Below the pieces are notes generated by a model, which saw nothing but the letters and a program-made list of their open reading frames with translations, was not told the origin of the DNA and did no database searches. A program made the translations under genes and the position numbers. 64,000 bases of DNA from Curtobacterium ammoniigenes NBRC 101786 (GTDB lineage Bacteria; Actinomycetota; Actinomycetes; Actinomycetales; Microbacteriaceae), in assembly GCF_001571045.1 (NCBI RefSeq), contig NZ_BCSV01000001.1, forward strand, positions 682,001 through 746,000, read 5' to 3'. This document shows, one piece after another, positions 1 through 9,812 of the stretch; the first letter of the stretch is position 1, and every line of letters starts with the position of its first letter.

Positions 1-569
1 ACGCCATCGTGCTCAAGACGTTCCTCACAGAGCATGCAGCTGGCATCTACGTCCTGACCGCACCGAAGTCCCCCGCCGCTGCGGACGCGATCTCCGCTGA
101 GGATGTCGGGCATCTCATCGAGCAGCTTGCTCGCGAGTTCGCGTATGTGGTCATCGATACCGCCCCCGGTCTCGGCGAGCATGCGCTCGCTGCGCTTGAG
201 CACGCGACGGAAGCGGTGCTCGTGTGTGCGCTCGACGTGCCGAGTATCCGAGGCCTTCGGAGCGAGTTGAGCGTCCTGGACGAACTCGACCTGCTCCGCC
301 GTCGCCGCCGGATAGCCGTCAACATGGCCGACCGCTACGCAGGACTGTCGATCAAGGACGTGGAGGCGACGCTCGCCACTCCGGTCGACGTCGTCGTGCC
401 GCGCGCTCGAGAAGTCGCGATATCGACGAACAAGGGGGTCCCGCTCCTTCAGGAAACGCAGCGCGGCGCGGCGGCGAAGGCACTCAATCGGCTCGCTGAC
501 CTTCTCCTCCCCGACGAACTGAGGAAGACCCGGAAAGCGAACCACCGCCGAGAGGAGCTCGTCCGATGA
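1..569 (+). CDS. CpaE/TadZ-like pilus assembly ATPase, C-terminal part (5' end outside window)
   Basis: The open frame runs in from the left edge (codons readable from base 3), so the N-terminus is missing. About 188 residues remain. They match the second half of a MinD/ParA-like P-loop protein: a Walker B-type strand (YVVIDTAPG) near the start, then a VLVCALDVPSIRGL stretch and a basic C-terminus. In Tad (Flp pilus) systems CpaE/TadZ marks the cell pole and recruits the secretion ATPase. It overlaps the downstream cpaF by 4 bases (ATGA), so the two are translationally coupled. The Walker A region is not in the window, so the identification rests partly on the cpaF-tadB-tadC neighbours. Confidence 0.8.
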   Translation, partial: AIVLKTFLTEHAAGIYVLTAPKSPAAADAISAEDVGHLIEQLAREFAYVVIDTAPGLGEHALAALEHATEAVLVCALDVPSIRGLRSELSVLDELDLLRRRRRIAVNMADRYAGLSIKDVEATLATPVDVVVPRAREVAISTNKGVPLLQETQRGAAAKALNRLADLLLPDELRKTRKANHRREELVR

Positions 570-1960
570 AACTCTCCGACCGTCTCGCTGCGCTCGGCGA
601 GACACCCGTCCTCGACCGGCGTGAGCCGCGTCCTCCCGTCCTCCCGACTGCCGCAGCCCACGTCCACGACGAGGAGCCTGCCGACGGACTGTCGTCCCTC
701 AAAGCACGGGTCGGCACGGCACTGTTCGACCGGATGGGTGCGCGGTTGAACGACCCGAACCTGGTCGAGGACGACTTGCTGTCATCGGCGCGCGAGGTTC
801 TGGCGGAGATCGTTGACGCGGAGAGCGTGCCGCTGACCGACGATGAGCGGCAACGCCTCGTGCGAGAAATCAGTGACGACGTCCTCGGGTACGGGCCGTT
901 GCAGCCGCTTCTCGACGACCCGTCGCTCACCGAGGTCATGGTCAATGGGCCCGACCAGATCTTTGTCGAGCGCGGGGGGCGCCTGACGCTGAGCGGAAGC
1001 CGGTTCCGGTCCGAGGAGCAACTGCGCCGGGTCATCGAGAAGATCGTGTCCCGGGTCGGACGCCGCATCGACGAATCGTCGCCCCTGGTCGATGCGCGCC
1101 TGGAGGACGGCTCCCGCGTCAACGCGGTAATCCCACCGCTTGCCGTGAACGGTTCGTCGTTGACGATCCGAAAGTTCGCCGCGGACCCGCTCACGGTGTC
1201 GGACCTCATAACGTTCGGTTCACTCTCACCGCAGATGGCCGAACTGCTGAACGCCTGCGTGAAAGCACACCTGAATATCATCGTGTCCGGCGGTACCGGC
1301 ACCGGCAAAACGACGCTGCTGAACGTGCTGTCCTCGTTCATCCCAGACGGGGAACGGATCATCACGATCGAGGACGCCGTTGAGTTGCAGCTGCAGCAGG
1401 ATCACGTTGTTCGCCTCGAAAGCCGACCCGCGAACATCGAGGGGCGCGGCGAAGTGACCATCCGCGACCTGCTGCGCAACTCCCTCCGGATGCGACCCGA
1501 CCGCATCGTGGTCGGCGAGTGCCGTGGCGGCGAGGCGCTGGACATGCTCCAGGCCATGAACACGGGCCATGACGGGTCGCTCTCGACCGTGCACGCGAAC
1601 TCACCCCGTGACGCGATCGCGCGTCTTGAGACGCTCGTGCTCATGGCCGGCATGGACCTACCGCTCCGCGCGATCCGCGAGCAGATCGCGTCCGCGGTTC
1701 ACCTGATCGTGCAGCTGACGCGGATGCGCGATGGGAGCCGCCGCGTCACCCACATCACGGAAGTCCAGGGCATGGAAGGCGAGATCGTCACGCTCCAGGA
1801 CGCGTTCGTCTTCGACTACTCGGCGGGCATCGACGCGTCGGGACGGTTCCTCGGCAAGCCGGTCTCCACCGGCGTGCGCCCCCGGTTCCTCGATCGGCTC
1901 ATCGACCTCGGCATCGAGGTCTCGCCCGACGTGTTCGCCCTGCCGACGGACCGGCGGTAA
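566..1960 (+). CDS. cpaF: CpaF/TadA-type type II/IV secretion ATPase
   Basis: This is a 464-residue cytoplasmic motor ATPase that powers assembly of Tad/Flp pili. A Walker A loop GGTGTGKT spans residues 242-249 with the nucleotide-binding Lys at 248. It is followed by an Asp-box/Walker B region ([10 protein letters not shown]) and a His-box region ([15 protein letters not shown]) typical of GspE/VirB11-type enzymes. The N-terminal 80 residues are a variable linker, as in other CpaF proteins. Length fits the family. The start is the ATG overlapping the preceding stop (ATGA). It lies at the head of the cpaF-tadB-tadC run and no defect is visible. Confidence 0.95.
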   Translation: MKLSDRLAALGETPVLDRREPRPPVLPTAAAHVHDEEPADGLSSLKARVGTALFDRMGARLNDPNLVEDDLLSSAREVLAEIVDAESVPLTDDERQRLVREISDDVLGYGPLQPLLDDPSLTEVMVNGPDQIFVERGGRLTLSGSRFRSEEQLRRVIEKIVSRVGRRIDESSPLVDARLEDGSRVNAVIPPLAVNGSSLTIRKFAADPLTVSDLITFGSLSPQMAELLNACVKAHLNIIVSGGTGTGKTTLLNVLSSFIPDGERIITIEDAVELQLQQDHVVRLESRPANIEGRGEVTIRDLLRNSLRMRPDRIVVGECRGGEALDMLQAMNTGHDGSLSTVHANSPRDAIARLETLVLMAGMDLPLRAIREQIASAVHLIVQLTRMRDGSRRVTHITEVQGMEGEIVTLQDAFVFDYSAGIDASGRFLGKPVSTGVRPRFLDRLIDLGIEVSPDVFALPTDRR

Positions 1961-1964
1961 GCGC

Positions 1965-2894
1965 ATGGTGTTCGTCGGCGCCGCCCTCATGGCCCTCGCC
2001 CTCCTGGTGGTCCTGTTTCTTGTGTTTCCCACCCGAGCAGTCCGCATTCCGCTATCCCGGCGACGCCCCGTGCAAGCGGAGACGACCAGCGCGCTGGCAA
2101 GCGTGACAAGCGCGCTCTCCACGTGGCTCACCAGCCTCATTCGCCGCCGCGGGTGGGGCTCGGGATTCGCGAGCGCGCTAGAGCAAGCCGGCATCAAACG
2201 GTCCGCATCAGAATTCGTCATCCTCGTCGGATCCGTCGCGCTCGTCGGCATGCTGCTGGGCTACCTCGTCGGTGGCATCGGCCTCGGGATCGTGTCGCTG
2301 GTCATCGTGCCCATCGGCGCACGACTGAGGCTCACGTTCCGCGCGGGGCGGCGACGCAAGGCGTTTGCAAACCAGCTCGATGAGACCCTGCAGATCCTTG
2401 CTGGCGGTCTCCGGGCGGGCCACAGCCTCCTGCGCGCCATCGACGCGGTGTCCCGAGAGTCGGACGCACCCACCTCCGAGGAGTTCGCGCGCATCGTGAA
2501 CGAAACTCGGTTGGGACGCGATCTCAACGACGCCCTCGAAGGATCCGCGCAGCGCATGCGCAGCGACGACTTCAACTGGGTTGCACAGGCGATCGCGATC
2601 CACCGCGAGGTCGGCGGCGACCTCTCCCGCGTTCTCGACGAGGTCGGGCACACGATCCGCGAACGCGGTCAGATTCGTCGCCAGGTGCAGGCGCTCAGCG
2701 CCGAAGGCAAGATGTCCGCCTACATCCTCCTGGCGCTGCCGTTCGTCGTCATTGGGATCCTGATGATGACAAGCCCCTCGTACATCCTGAAATTCGTGCA
2801 ATCCCCGCTGGGATTCGTGCTCATGTTCGCCGCCGCCGTGATGATGACCATCGGCACCGTCTGGCTGCAAAAAGTCGTCAAGATCAAGTTCTGA
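1965..2894 (+). CDS. tadB: TadB-like pilus inner-membrane platform protein
   Basis: About 309 residues. The start is the ATG 4 bases after the cpaF stop; the frame stays open upstream but reads as antisense-type filler there. The protein begins with a hydrophobic helix (residues 1-20). A central GspF/T2SSF domain follows, with the conserved LDETLQILAGGLRAGHSL stretch, then two C-terminal membrane segments (LPFVVIGILMM and FVLMFAAAVMM). TadB and TadC form the inner-membrane platform on which CpaF acts. The context cpaE-cpaF-tadB-tadC is the canonical order. Confidence 0.9.
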   Translation: MVFVGAALMALALLVVLFLVFPTRAVRIPLSRRRPVQAETTSALASVTSALSTWLTSLIRRRGWGSGFASALEQAGIKRSASEFVILVGSVALVGMLLGYLVGGIGLGIVSLVIVPIGARLRLTFRAGRRRKAFANQLDETLQILAGGLRAGHSLLRAIDAVSRESDAPTSEEFARIVNETRLGRDLNDALEGSAQRMRSDDFNWVAQAIAIHREVGGDLSRVLDEVGHTIRERGQIRRQVQALSAEGKMSAYILLALPFVVIGILMMTSPSYILKFVQSPLGFVLMFAAAVMMTIGTVWLQKVVKIKF

Positions 2895-2915
2895 CGCGGA
2901 CGGAGGAACGCGCTC

Positions 2916-3791
2916 GTGCTGCCACTGAACATCCTGCTCGCCGCCGCGCTCATCGGCGCCGCCGCGCCGCTGCTGATGTGGAGCATCGCCCCGTCTCCGT
3001 CGCGGAAGGACGTCCGCCGGAACCTCGAGCGCGGCATCGCCGCGGTTGTCGAGACCCAAGCGCCGTCCCCAACGCTGCAGCGCATAGGGCAGCGCTTCGT
3101 CCTGCCCGCCAACCTCGCGAAGATCAAGCGGCTCCACGCGCTCGCCGGGCGCCCGGCCGGATGGCCGCTGGAGCGAGTGCTCATCGCCAAGCCGCTGTTC
3201 AGCGTCGTCGCCGCGCTCCTCGGGATGATGCTCCTGAGCGCGCACCCGAATGGCGTGCTCTTCGCGCTGTCGATCATCGTCGTGGTCACCGCGTACTTCG
3301 TCCCCGATCTTCTGCTCTATAGCCGCGGTGTCGAACGGCAGGAGAAGATCGGCCTCGAGCTTCCGGACACCCTGGATCAAATGCTGATCGCCGTCGAAGC
3401 AGGACTGGGATTCGAGGCGGCGATGAGCCGCGCGGGTGAGAACGGCAAAGGGCCACTCGCGGAAGAACTCGTCCGCACACTCCAGGACATGCGGATTGGC
3501 CTTTCCCGACGGGAGGCGTACCAAGCGCTCGGCGAGCGAACCAACGTCCCCACACTGCGCGCGTTCATCCGCGCCGTCGTGCAAGCGGACAGCTACGGCA
3601 TCTCGATCAGTGGCGTCCTCCGCACCCAAGCGAAGGAGATGCGCCTGAAGCGCCGACAGCGCGCCGAGGAAAAGGCGATGCAGATCCCCGTCAAGGTGCT
3701 CTTCCCACTGATGCTGTTCATCCTTCCGGTGCTGTTCATCGCGGTGCTCGGACCCACCGTCATCACGGTCATCCAGGAATTCAGCCATTGA
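2916..3791 (+). CDS. tadC: TadC-like pilus inner-membrane platform protein
   Basis: 291 residues from a GTG start with a GGAGG site at 2902-2906. It has two N-terminal hydrophobic segments, a GspF-type domain (LPDTLDQMLIAVEAGLGFEAA) and a C-terminal hydrophobic helix (VLFPLMLFILPVLFIAVLG). It pairs with TadB as the second platform subunit of the Flp pilus machine. It is 21 bases after tadB and its stop overlaps a TTG start of the next reading frame. No pilin or prepilin peptidase follows, so the rest of the Tad locus is either upstream of the window or missing. Confidence 0.9.
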   Translation: MLPLNILLAAALIGAAAPLLMWSIAPSPSRKDVRRNLERGIAAVVETQAPSPTLQRIGQRFVLPANLAKIKRLHALAGRPAGWPLERVLIAKPLFSVVAALLGMMLLSAHPNGVLFALSIIVVVTAYFVPDLLLYSRGVERQEKIGLELPDTLDQMLIAVEAGLGFEAAMSRAGENGKGPLAEELVRTLQDMRIGLSRREAYQALGERTNVPTLRAFIRAVVQADSYGISISGVLRTQAKEMRLKRRQRAEEKAMQIPVKVLFPLMLFILPVLFIAVLGPTVITVIQEFSH

Positions 3792-5422
3792 GCGCGAACG
3801 CTGCGGTCGAATCGCGGGCGCGCGTGGACAACAACGACAGACCGAGCACGTCGCTTCGCGCATTCGCGACGCGAGCGCTGCCGGAACTCCTCGGCGCGGC
3901 ATTCGCGGTCGCTGTGTCGCTGGTCGCCGTCTGGAGCCTCTCCACCGGGCCGCGCCAGGCGATTCTGTTCAACACCGGCGATTCGATGATCCTTTCGCTC
4001 ATGCACGCGAGCGCGCTTGCCGGGGAGTCGCAGCGCTGGGTGTTCTCGTCGGTGCTCTTCATTCCGGAGCGCGCTGTCTACGGCGCCGTCGCAATGCTCG
4101 GCATGTCGGTCCGCTCGACGCTCATCGCGGTGGCGGTGCTGAACTTCGTGCTGCTCGCGGCCTGTCTCCGCGGGTGCTCCGCCCTGGTGCTCCGAGACCA
4201 CAGCTGGCGGATGCAGCGGTTGAGCGCTTCCGTTGCGTTCGCTGTGCTCGCCGTGCTCACGCTGCTCGAGACGAATCCGAGCACGGCCGACAGCTTCGAC
4301 CTGATGACGTTCATGGGAACGAGCACGTATTACAGCGGCACGGTGTTCGCTTTGATCGTCTCCGCGGGGCTGGCCGGAGTGGCCGTTCGGGGTGGCAGTT
4401 CGTGGCGCCCGCTCGTGGCGCTGGGGGCCGTTGCGACTCTGTCGACGATGTCGAATCCGCTGTTTGTGCTCTGGGCGACTGGTCCGTTGGTCTGCGTGCT
4501 CCTTATCACGGTGTTCCTCAGGGCGCTGCGACTCACCGCACTGCTGCGTATCGGCGGCTCTATTGCGGGAGGCTCGGCCCTGGGTTTCGCGCTCCGCGTC
4601 CCGCTGTCGGGCGCGATCGACCCCGTCACCGTGGTGGGGCAACTGTCCACGAGCGGCAATCTCGGCTACCTCGGGGGCGCTTTCCTCCGATGGCAGCTCT
4701 CGACGCCCGCTGAGGTCTGCGGGACATTCCTTCTCGTGTTCCTGCTGATCGTCAGCGTCGCACTGCTTGTCGAGCGCTCACCGCTGCGGATCCTGTGGCG
4801 ATCGTCGTAGCCGGTTTTGCGGTATTTTCACCGCTGCTGGCGACCTTCGGGACGCTCGCTATGGGTGCGCCCTCGACCCGCTACATGCAGCCGCTGTTTT
4901 ACGCACCGGTCGTCGGGCTGCTGATTCTCCCGCGACTGCTGCGCGCGCGGCGGGCGCGGCTCGGGCGCCTCCGGCTGCCGCTCGCGCTGCCGTCCGGTCT
5001 GCTCAGCGCGACGGTGCTGATCGCAGCCACGGTCGGTGTGGCCGGGTCGGGTGTGGCGCGCACCGCGCGGGCGACGGATCGGTCGATCGCGTGTGTCGAC
5101 GCCTGGGTCGGGCAGTCGCACGAGTACGGCGCGGGGGAGTTCTGGACGGTCCGCGGCCCGAAGGCGTACTTGGCCCAGCCGGATCGGTTGATTCAGGTCG
5201 ACACGCAACAGGGATGCGTTCCAGTGGCTGGTCAACCGGTCCGACTTCCGTGTGCGCACGGTCTCGTTCACGGTGAACAGCCCGGCGAGCCCGCCGTTCG
5301 TATTGCCTGCGAGGGAACGAACGCTGCCGCACAGCACGATCCGGTGCGGGCGGTACGTCATCGCGGACTACCACCGTGCCGTGCTGCGCCTCGGGCCCCT
5401 CCGCGATACGGAGGCCAGCTAG
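3788..5422 (+). pseudogene. Polytopic membrane protein gene interrupted by two compensating frameshifts
   Basis: The first frame (3788-4810, TTG start overlapping tadC) encodes about 340 residues with eight or so hydrophobic segments and then hits TAG. A second frame starting near 4795 continues at once with membrane-protein-like sequence (FSPLLATFGTLAMGAPSTRY) to about 5213. After that the original frame again reads like protein (AFQWLVNRSDFRVRTVSFTV) up to TAG at 5420-5422. The simplest reading is one protein of roughly 540 residues with a shift near 4797 and the opposite shift near 5214. I do not recognise the family; GT-C-like or lipopolysaccharide-type membrane proteins have this general look. 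It may be a true pseudogene or two base-calling errors. Confidence 0.65.
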
Positions 5423-5487
5423 CGCCCTCGCCACTCGGCCCGCGGTTGCTTGATCGCCGGTACAACGAATTCGGCTCAGCGGCCGAC

Positions 5488-5895
5488 TCACAGGCTTCGG
5501 ATGCGCTCCCGAAGCCGCTCGATGCGCAATTGCATGTCGTGCTCGAGCTCGTCGAGCGACCGGAGCAGTTCGTCGCGCTTGACGTCGCGTTCAGCGTTGA
5601 GTCCCTGGTCCTCGTCGACGAGCCGTCGACCCACCTCGCGGACTGGATCGTTCAGCACCGAATTTCGGCCGGGCTTCTTGACCAAGAACGTTCCGACGCC
5701 CCGTTTCGATCGAACAAAGCCGAGTTCTCCGAGCAGTTGATAGGCGCGGTGCGGGATGTTGTGGTCGACACCGAACTCCTGCGCGAGCTCGCGGCCTAAC
5801 GGCAGCCGGTCGCCTACCTGGAACTCGTCGCTTCTGATGCGTTCGAACACCCTCCGCGCGATCTCATAGGTGTCTGTCGACCCGTCACTTCTCAC
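5488..5895 (-). CDS. GntR-family transcriptional regulator, short
   Basis: 135 residues from a GTG start with a GAGG site about 8 bases upstream. A longer frame is open further upstream but is low-complexity Arg-rich and unlikely. Residues 5-75 form a GntR winged helix (IARRVFERIRSDEF, LGRELAQEFGVDHNIPHRAY, LGFVRSKRGVGTFLV). The remainder is a charged, probably coiled-coil helix (ELLRSLDELEHDMQLRIERL) with no effector domain of the FCD or UTRA type. That is the YtrA-like architecture, often found next to transporters. Here the neighbour is a broken membrane gene, so the target cannot be read from context. Confidence 0.8.
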   Translation of the reverse strand: MRSDGSTDTYEIARRVFERIRSDEFQVGDRLPLGRELAQEFGVDHNIPHRAYQLLGELGFVRSKRGVGTFLVKKPGRNSVLNDPVREVGRRLVDEDQGLNAERDVKRDELLRSLDELEHDMQLRIERLRERIRSL

Positions 5896-6125
5896 TGTTC
5901 GACCTCGCTCACGATCGGCAACCCGACGGTCGTGCGTCCTGCAGCGGGCGATTCGGACGGCGGGGACTTGACGACGCCCTGAACGTCCACTGTGGACCAG
6001 GCCGGCCCCACTCGGGCGCCGGAACGCCGCCCGACGGGTGCGGTGGTTCGCGTGCATGTCGGAAGCGCGAGGTTTGGGAATGTCATAACAAGTTCCGCGG
6101 GGTCAACACATGCGCACGGTCGCAG

Positions 6126-6168
6126 CTCGTATGCCTGGCTCGAACCCGAATCGAACCAGGCATACGAG
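6126..6168. repeat. 18-bp near-perfect palindromic hairpin
   Basis: The left arm CTCGTATGCCTGGCTCGA (6126-6143) and right arm TCGAACCAGGCATACGAG (6151-6168) pair at 17 of 18 positions around the 7-base loop ACCCGAA. It lies in the gene-free interval 5896-6441 between the GntR gene and the transposase remnant. It could be a terminator, an old insertion-sequence end, or a structured RNA element. No T-run follows on either strand. The rest of the interval holds no gene I can support, and around 6241-6300 it is AT-richer (about 52% GC by hand count) than the surrounding DNA. Confidence 0.7.
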
Positions 6169-6441
6169 AGAGGCTTCTGCTGGTTAGGCAGATAGTGGCC
6201 TCGAGATGCGGCCGGAGTGGTTGATTCCCCCGCATCAGCGATCCTATAGGAAAACGATGAAAGGGCCACCCTCGTGCAACTGTGACCCCCAAGAGGCTAT
6301 CCACCGAGCGGATTGGACTGAACGATGCTCAGGTACATGCGGTCCCGCTGCCAGTGATCTGATCTGGTTTTCGTTCATATCGATCTCTTTCGCCAGGGCG
6401 TGCTGGTTGGTCTTCAGCGGGGTAGTACCCCTGCTCACTAC

Positions 6442-6744
6442 GAACGGGGCGCTGTACTCGAGTTCGCGATGGTGGCGCTGGTTGTTCCACCACGGGACGT
6501 CCTCGAGAGTGGCGAACTCGACGTGCTCGACCGTGTGCCAGTGCCCGCGACCGCGGATGAGCTCGGTCTGGTGGAGCCCGTTCACCGCCTCGGCGAGAGC
6601 GTGTACTAACACTCGCCGAGGGCTTAGCGTGAGTTGCGCGCTCCGGACGATGTAGACGACTGCGAGGGATTTCGAGCCGTAATCGGCATGAGGGACCATG
6701 CCCTCGAGGTTCCCGCAGGCATGGCACTGGGGAAGCCCGTGGAA
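6442..6744 (-). pseudogene. IS3-family transposase (orfB) remnant
   Basis: A minus-strand frame carries recognisable pieces of the DDE integrase core of IS3-family OrfB: NLEGMVPHADYGSK (catalytic Asp region), then ALAEAVNGLHQTELIRGRG (the Glu region) and TVEHVEFATLEDVPWWNNQR near the C-terminus. The usual spacer between the Asp and Glu motifs is shortened and scrambled. The N-terminal half and OrfA are absent, so this is a decayed fragment of about 100 residues. No terminal inverted repeats could be assigned. It marks a past insertion at the start of the accessory region. Confidence 0.75.
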
Positions 6745-6977
6745 CCGAATCCCAAGACCCGTGGAACGCCCAGCAGAGGCGGATGTGCGAGTCCGCGTCC
6801 CTGCGGCCATCGACGAATTGTCCGAACACCTCACTTCACTTCTTCTTCATCGCGGGGCGGCCGGGTTTGGTACCGCTGCCAGCCGCAACGTCGCGGGGTT
6901 CACGCCGGGCCGCTTCGCGATGTGCGTGCTCGCGTGCTCGCTCACTATCGGCGGTGTCGGTCCGGCTGACTCCAGCG

Positions 6978-7436
6978 TCAGACGGCGAGGGTGAAATACG
7001 CGCTGTTCGGATCCAGGGTGTAGTCGGCGAACGGTCCTCGGGAGACGAAACCGTGTCGGGCGTACAGGCGGCGTGCTGCAGAGAAGTAGTCCTGAGTGCC
7101 CGTCTCCAGGTTGAGCTCCGTAATGCCGCGCTGGCGGCACTCGTTGATGATGGTGGCGAGCAGAGCGCTGGCGACGCCGCGGGCGCGCGCCGCTGTTCGC
7201 GTTCGCATCGACTTGACCTCGCCCATATCCTCGTCGTGCTGCATGAGCGCACCCACACCGAGTAGCGCCCCGCCATCGTCGCGAGCAGCCCAAAAGGTGA
7301 TCGCCGGGTCCGTCAACGCCTTCGGATCCAGCGCATGAACGCTCTCGGCGGGCGAGGCGCGGTACATGTCTCGCAGGTGCTCCTCCAGCAGCGCCAGCAC
7401 GTCTGGAGAACGCGGATCCTCAACGGCGATGAGCAT
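6978..7436 (-). CDS. GNAT-family N-acetyltransferase
   Basis: 152 residues. It has the acetyl-CoA site signature of GNAT enzymes (MRTRTAARARGVASALL, the Q/RxxGxG/A motif) and the C-terminal LYARHGFVSRGPF strand-helix. The ElaA/PaiA-like sequence suggests a small-molecule or peptide acceptor, which cannot be predicted. It stands alone, transcribed toward the transposase remnant. It is one of six or more GNAT genes in the first 26 kb. Confidence 0.88.
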   Translation of the reverse strand: MLIAVEDPRSPDVLALLEEHLRDMYRASPAESVHALDPKALTDPAITFWAARDDGGALLGVGALMQHDEDMGEVKSMRTRTAARARGVASALLATIINECRQRGITELNLETGTQDYFSAARRLYARHGFVSRGPFADYTLDPNSAYFTLAV

Positions 7437-7529
7437 GGCCGACGGTACCGCGCCACGGGGGCTGGCGGGGCATCTTCCATGCGGTGCGATGATCGCCGAG
7501 CGAGGCCGCGGAGTGTGAAGTGGCGGTGT

Positions 7530-8078
7530 TCAGACGAGGTTTGGGCCGTCCGCCGTCCGACGGGTGAGGATGAGCGGGTCCGGCAGGAGTGGTGTCGCGA
7601 CGGTGATGACTTCAGTGCCGAGGTCGGCGAATCCGGCGACGCCCTCGGGGAGGGTATGGCGGCGGAGGGTGAACTCCTCGCCATCGACCTGCACTCGGGC
7701 GGGCGGCCATCGGTTGGGATCGTGCAGGGTCGCCGAAGCGGCGCGAGCGCGCGCCTCGATCTCGGTGACTGCAGCGCGAGCGGCTGCGCGGACGTCGTCT
7801 GATGCGACCGGGGGCACCGCGGCGAGCAGGAGCGCGACCACGGCGCTGGCCGCGAGGGTCTCCGGATCGGTGGCGATAGCGTGCACGGCTCCCTGCGCGG
7901 AGAACTGCTCACCGGTTCGGACGATGGTGCTGATGGTGAGCGTGGCATTGCCGTCAGAACCCGGAAAGGTCGCGGAGACGCTCGCAGAGGGTTCCGTGGC
8001 TGACCACGCAGTGACGTGGGGCTGTGACATCCCCAGGGGTACCAGCACCGTTACGGGGTGCGAGCGGCGGTGCTCCAT
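7530..8078 (-). CDS. Hypothetical protein
   Basis: 182 residues, not recognised. The sequence is mostly beta-prone and mildly acidic with one Ala-rich hydrophobic helix in the middle (AASAVVALLLAAVPPVA), which is more likely a buried helix than a membrane segment. An alternative ATG start at 8030 (MSQPHVTAWSATEPS) is possible. It is downstream of and on the same strand as the DUF2332 gene, with a gap of about 100 bases, so the two could be co-transcribed. Codon use matches its neighbours. Confidence 0.6.
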   Translation of the reverse strand: MEHRRSHPVTVLVPLGMSQPHVTAWSATEPSASVSATFPGSDGNATLTISTIVRTGEQFSAQGAVHAIATDPETLAASAVVALLLAAVPPVASDDVRAAARAAVTEIEARARAASATLHDPNRWPPARVQVDGEEFTLRRHTLPEGVAGFADLGTEVITVATPLLPDPLILTRRTADGPNLV

Positions 8079-8181
8079 TGCATCAGTGTTCGCTGCGGAG
8101 ACCGCGCGCGCAATCGATAGACCTGTACGACCAGAAAAGGCCCGCCGCGGGTGCGCTCCGGGACATTTGGCTGGCGTCGGA

Positions 8182-9147
8182 TCAGGAGCTGCCGAGCGCG
8201 GAGAAGTACTGGCCGTGGGGGCCGACGATTGCGACGGGTGCCCCGTCGACTGCCAGGACGGTGCCGTTGTCGGTGACGCTTGGCAGCTGTTGGGTGATCT
8301 CCGGGAGCACCGACTTCCCTTCGTTGCTGATCCACACGGCGCGGCTGGCTCGCACCGTGCGAATGAATGATGCTCGAGCGTCTGGGGTGAGGTAAACGAG
8401 TACGCTGCTGTGGAACACGACCAATGTCGCGTCGGCGGGCGCGAGCGTGGCGACGTCCTCGAACACTTCGTTCAGGTCCCCGGCGACGAGGAGCGGCGGC
8501 TCCGCTGCGACGACCGATGCAGCGGCGCGCAAATCACGGCGCCGCTCGTCGTGTTCTGGCCAAATGAGTGTCTCCAACCACTCGAGCGACGCAGGCTCTC
8601 GGACGTCAAGCGGGTTCAGGTCGATGCCCGCCCGCCAGACGATCTCCGGGAGCCGTGTCGGCGCCGCACGTCCCCGTAAGACGGTTTCGAGGACGACCGA
8701 GCTGCCGCCGACCGGTTGAAGCTGGTGAGTTCCGCTGTCGGTGACGAACCGGTAGGCGTACCTGTCCGGGTACAGACACAGTCCCGCGGACGCTCCGACT
8801 TCGAGCAGCGCGATAGGGCCCGCGATATTTGCGAATTCCGGCAAGAGCACGGCGCAGCGACGCGCTTCGTTCGTCCGCGTCGCGTGTCCGAGTGCGACCT
8901 CGCGGATCGTGCCCCATCGGGCGATGAATTCCGCTCGCGCCTGCCGGTAGGGCAGGAGCGGAACACCGGCCACCCGAGCCGAGGCGAAAACGAGGTTCGG
9001 CTGCCGCTTGACCGCCGGCAACTCGTCGACCAGCTCCAGGAGATCCTCGTCGGCCGCGACACCAATCGCCCAGTCGAAGTACAAGTCCGACACGCCTCGT
9101 GCTTCAACATCAGCCCACACGCGGTACTTGTCGCCGGTCGTCGCCAC
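8182..9147 (-). CDS. DUF2332 family protein
   Basis: 321 residues, the usual length for DUF2332. Family-type features include the VFASARVAGVPLLPYRQARA region, the LLEVGASAGLCLYPDRY motif (a methyltransferase-like glycine-rich loop), GIDLNPLDV, and a C-terminal LVVFHSSVLVYLTPDAR block. The glycine loop and fold suggest a SAM-dependent methyltransferase relative, but no member's reaction is known to me. No signal peptide is seen. Confidence 0.85.
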   Translation of the reverse strand: MATTGDKYRVWADVEARGVSDLYFDWAIGVAADEDLLELVDELPAVKRQPNLVFASARVAGVPLLPYRQARAEFIARWGTIREVALGHATRTNEARRCAVLLPEFANIAGPIALLEVGASAGLCLYPDRYAYRFVTDSGTHQLQPVGGSSVVLETVLRGRAAPTRLPEIVWRAGIDLNPLDVREPASLEWLETLIWPEHDERRRDLRAAASVVAAEPPLLVAGDLNEVFEDVATLAPADATLVVFHSSVLVYLTPDARASFIRTVRASRAVWISNEGKSVLPEITQQLPSVTDNGTVLAVDGAPVAIVGPHGQYFSALGSS

Positions 9148-9264
9148 AGCCGCGTCCTACGGAAGGCCTCATTCAGCTCGAACGCCGGTGTGGAGCGGAC
9201 AGGGATCGGGCGCACGGTCTCCTGCTCGGAGGCCGGGCCGTTGATCGCGCGTTACGCTCGGCGC

Positions 9265-9762
9265 GTGATCATCCGGCGCGCGCTCCCCGACGACGTGCTC
9301 GGCATCAACGGCATGCATGCGGCGTGCGGTCGATCGTTGTGGGATTCGAGGGTGCTCGACGAGGATCCGGATCGGTGTGTTGTGGTCGCGGTCATCGACG
9401 GCGAAATCGTTGGTGCTGGCAAGACGCACCACCAACTGGAAGATGTCATTCCAGCCCGGGCCGGCTACTACCTCGGTGGAGTGAGCGTCCACCCAGACCA
9501 CCGTCGTCGTGGAATCGGGCGCGCGCTGACCGCGGCGCGGATCGACTGGGTCTGGGAGCGGTCCGACACGGTGCTGTATTTCACGGACGACCACAACGTG
9601 GCATCGATGCGGATGCACGCGAGCTTCGGGTTCGAGGAAATTGCCCGGTCGTCGGCCATTTTGGACGCGAGAGCGGATGGTGGAGCGCTTGTCCTGTTCT
9701 GCGCACAGCGGCGCGACGCAAGGTCCACACGCGATGCCGATTCGCTGACCGGGCGCGCGTAG
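9265..9762 (+). CDS. GNAT-family N-acetyltransferase
   Basis: 165 residues from a GTG start (VIIRRALPDDVLGI); the frame is open upstream but reads as antisense of the DUF2332 gene there. The acetyl-CoA binding motif is clear (GGVSVHPDHRRRGIGRAL), followed by DHNVASMRMHASFGFEEIAR. The substrate is unknown. It diverges from the DUF2332 gene and is followed by a short hairpin at 9813-9832. Confidence 0.85.
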   Translation: MIIRRALPDDVLGINGMHAACGRSLWDSRVLDEDPDRCVVVAVIDGEIVGAGKTHHQLEDVIPARAGYYLGGVSVHPDHRRRGIGRALTAARIDWVWERSDTVLYFTDDHNVASMRMHASFGFEEIARSSAILDARADGGALVLFCAQRRDARSTRDADSLTGRA

Positions 9763-9812
9763 CGCCTTCGCTCGCGCCGCGTCAGACTGGGGATAGCCGG
9801 AGCATTCCAGGT

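Noticed and set aside
6126..6168. Palindrome considered as a tRNA because of GGTTCGA-like T-loop sequence
   Set aside because: No acceptor, D or anticodon arms can be folded around it; it is a simple hairpin.
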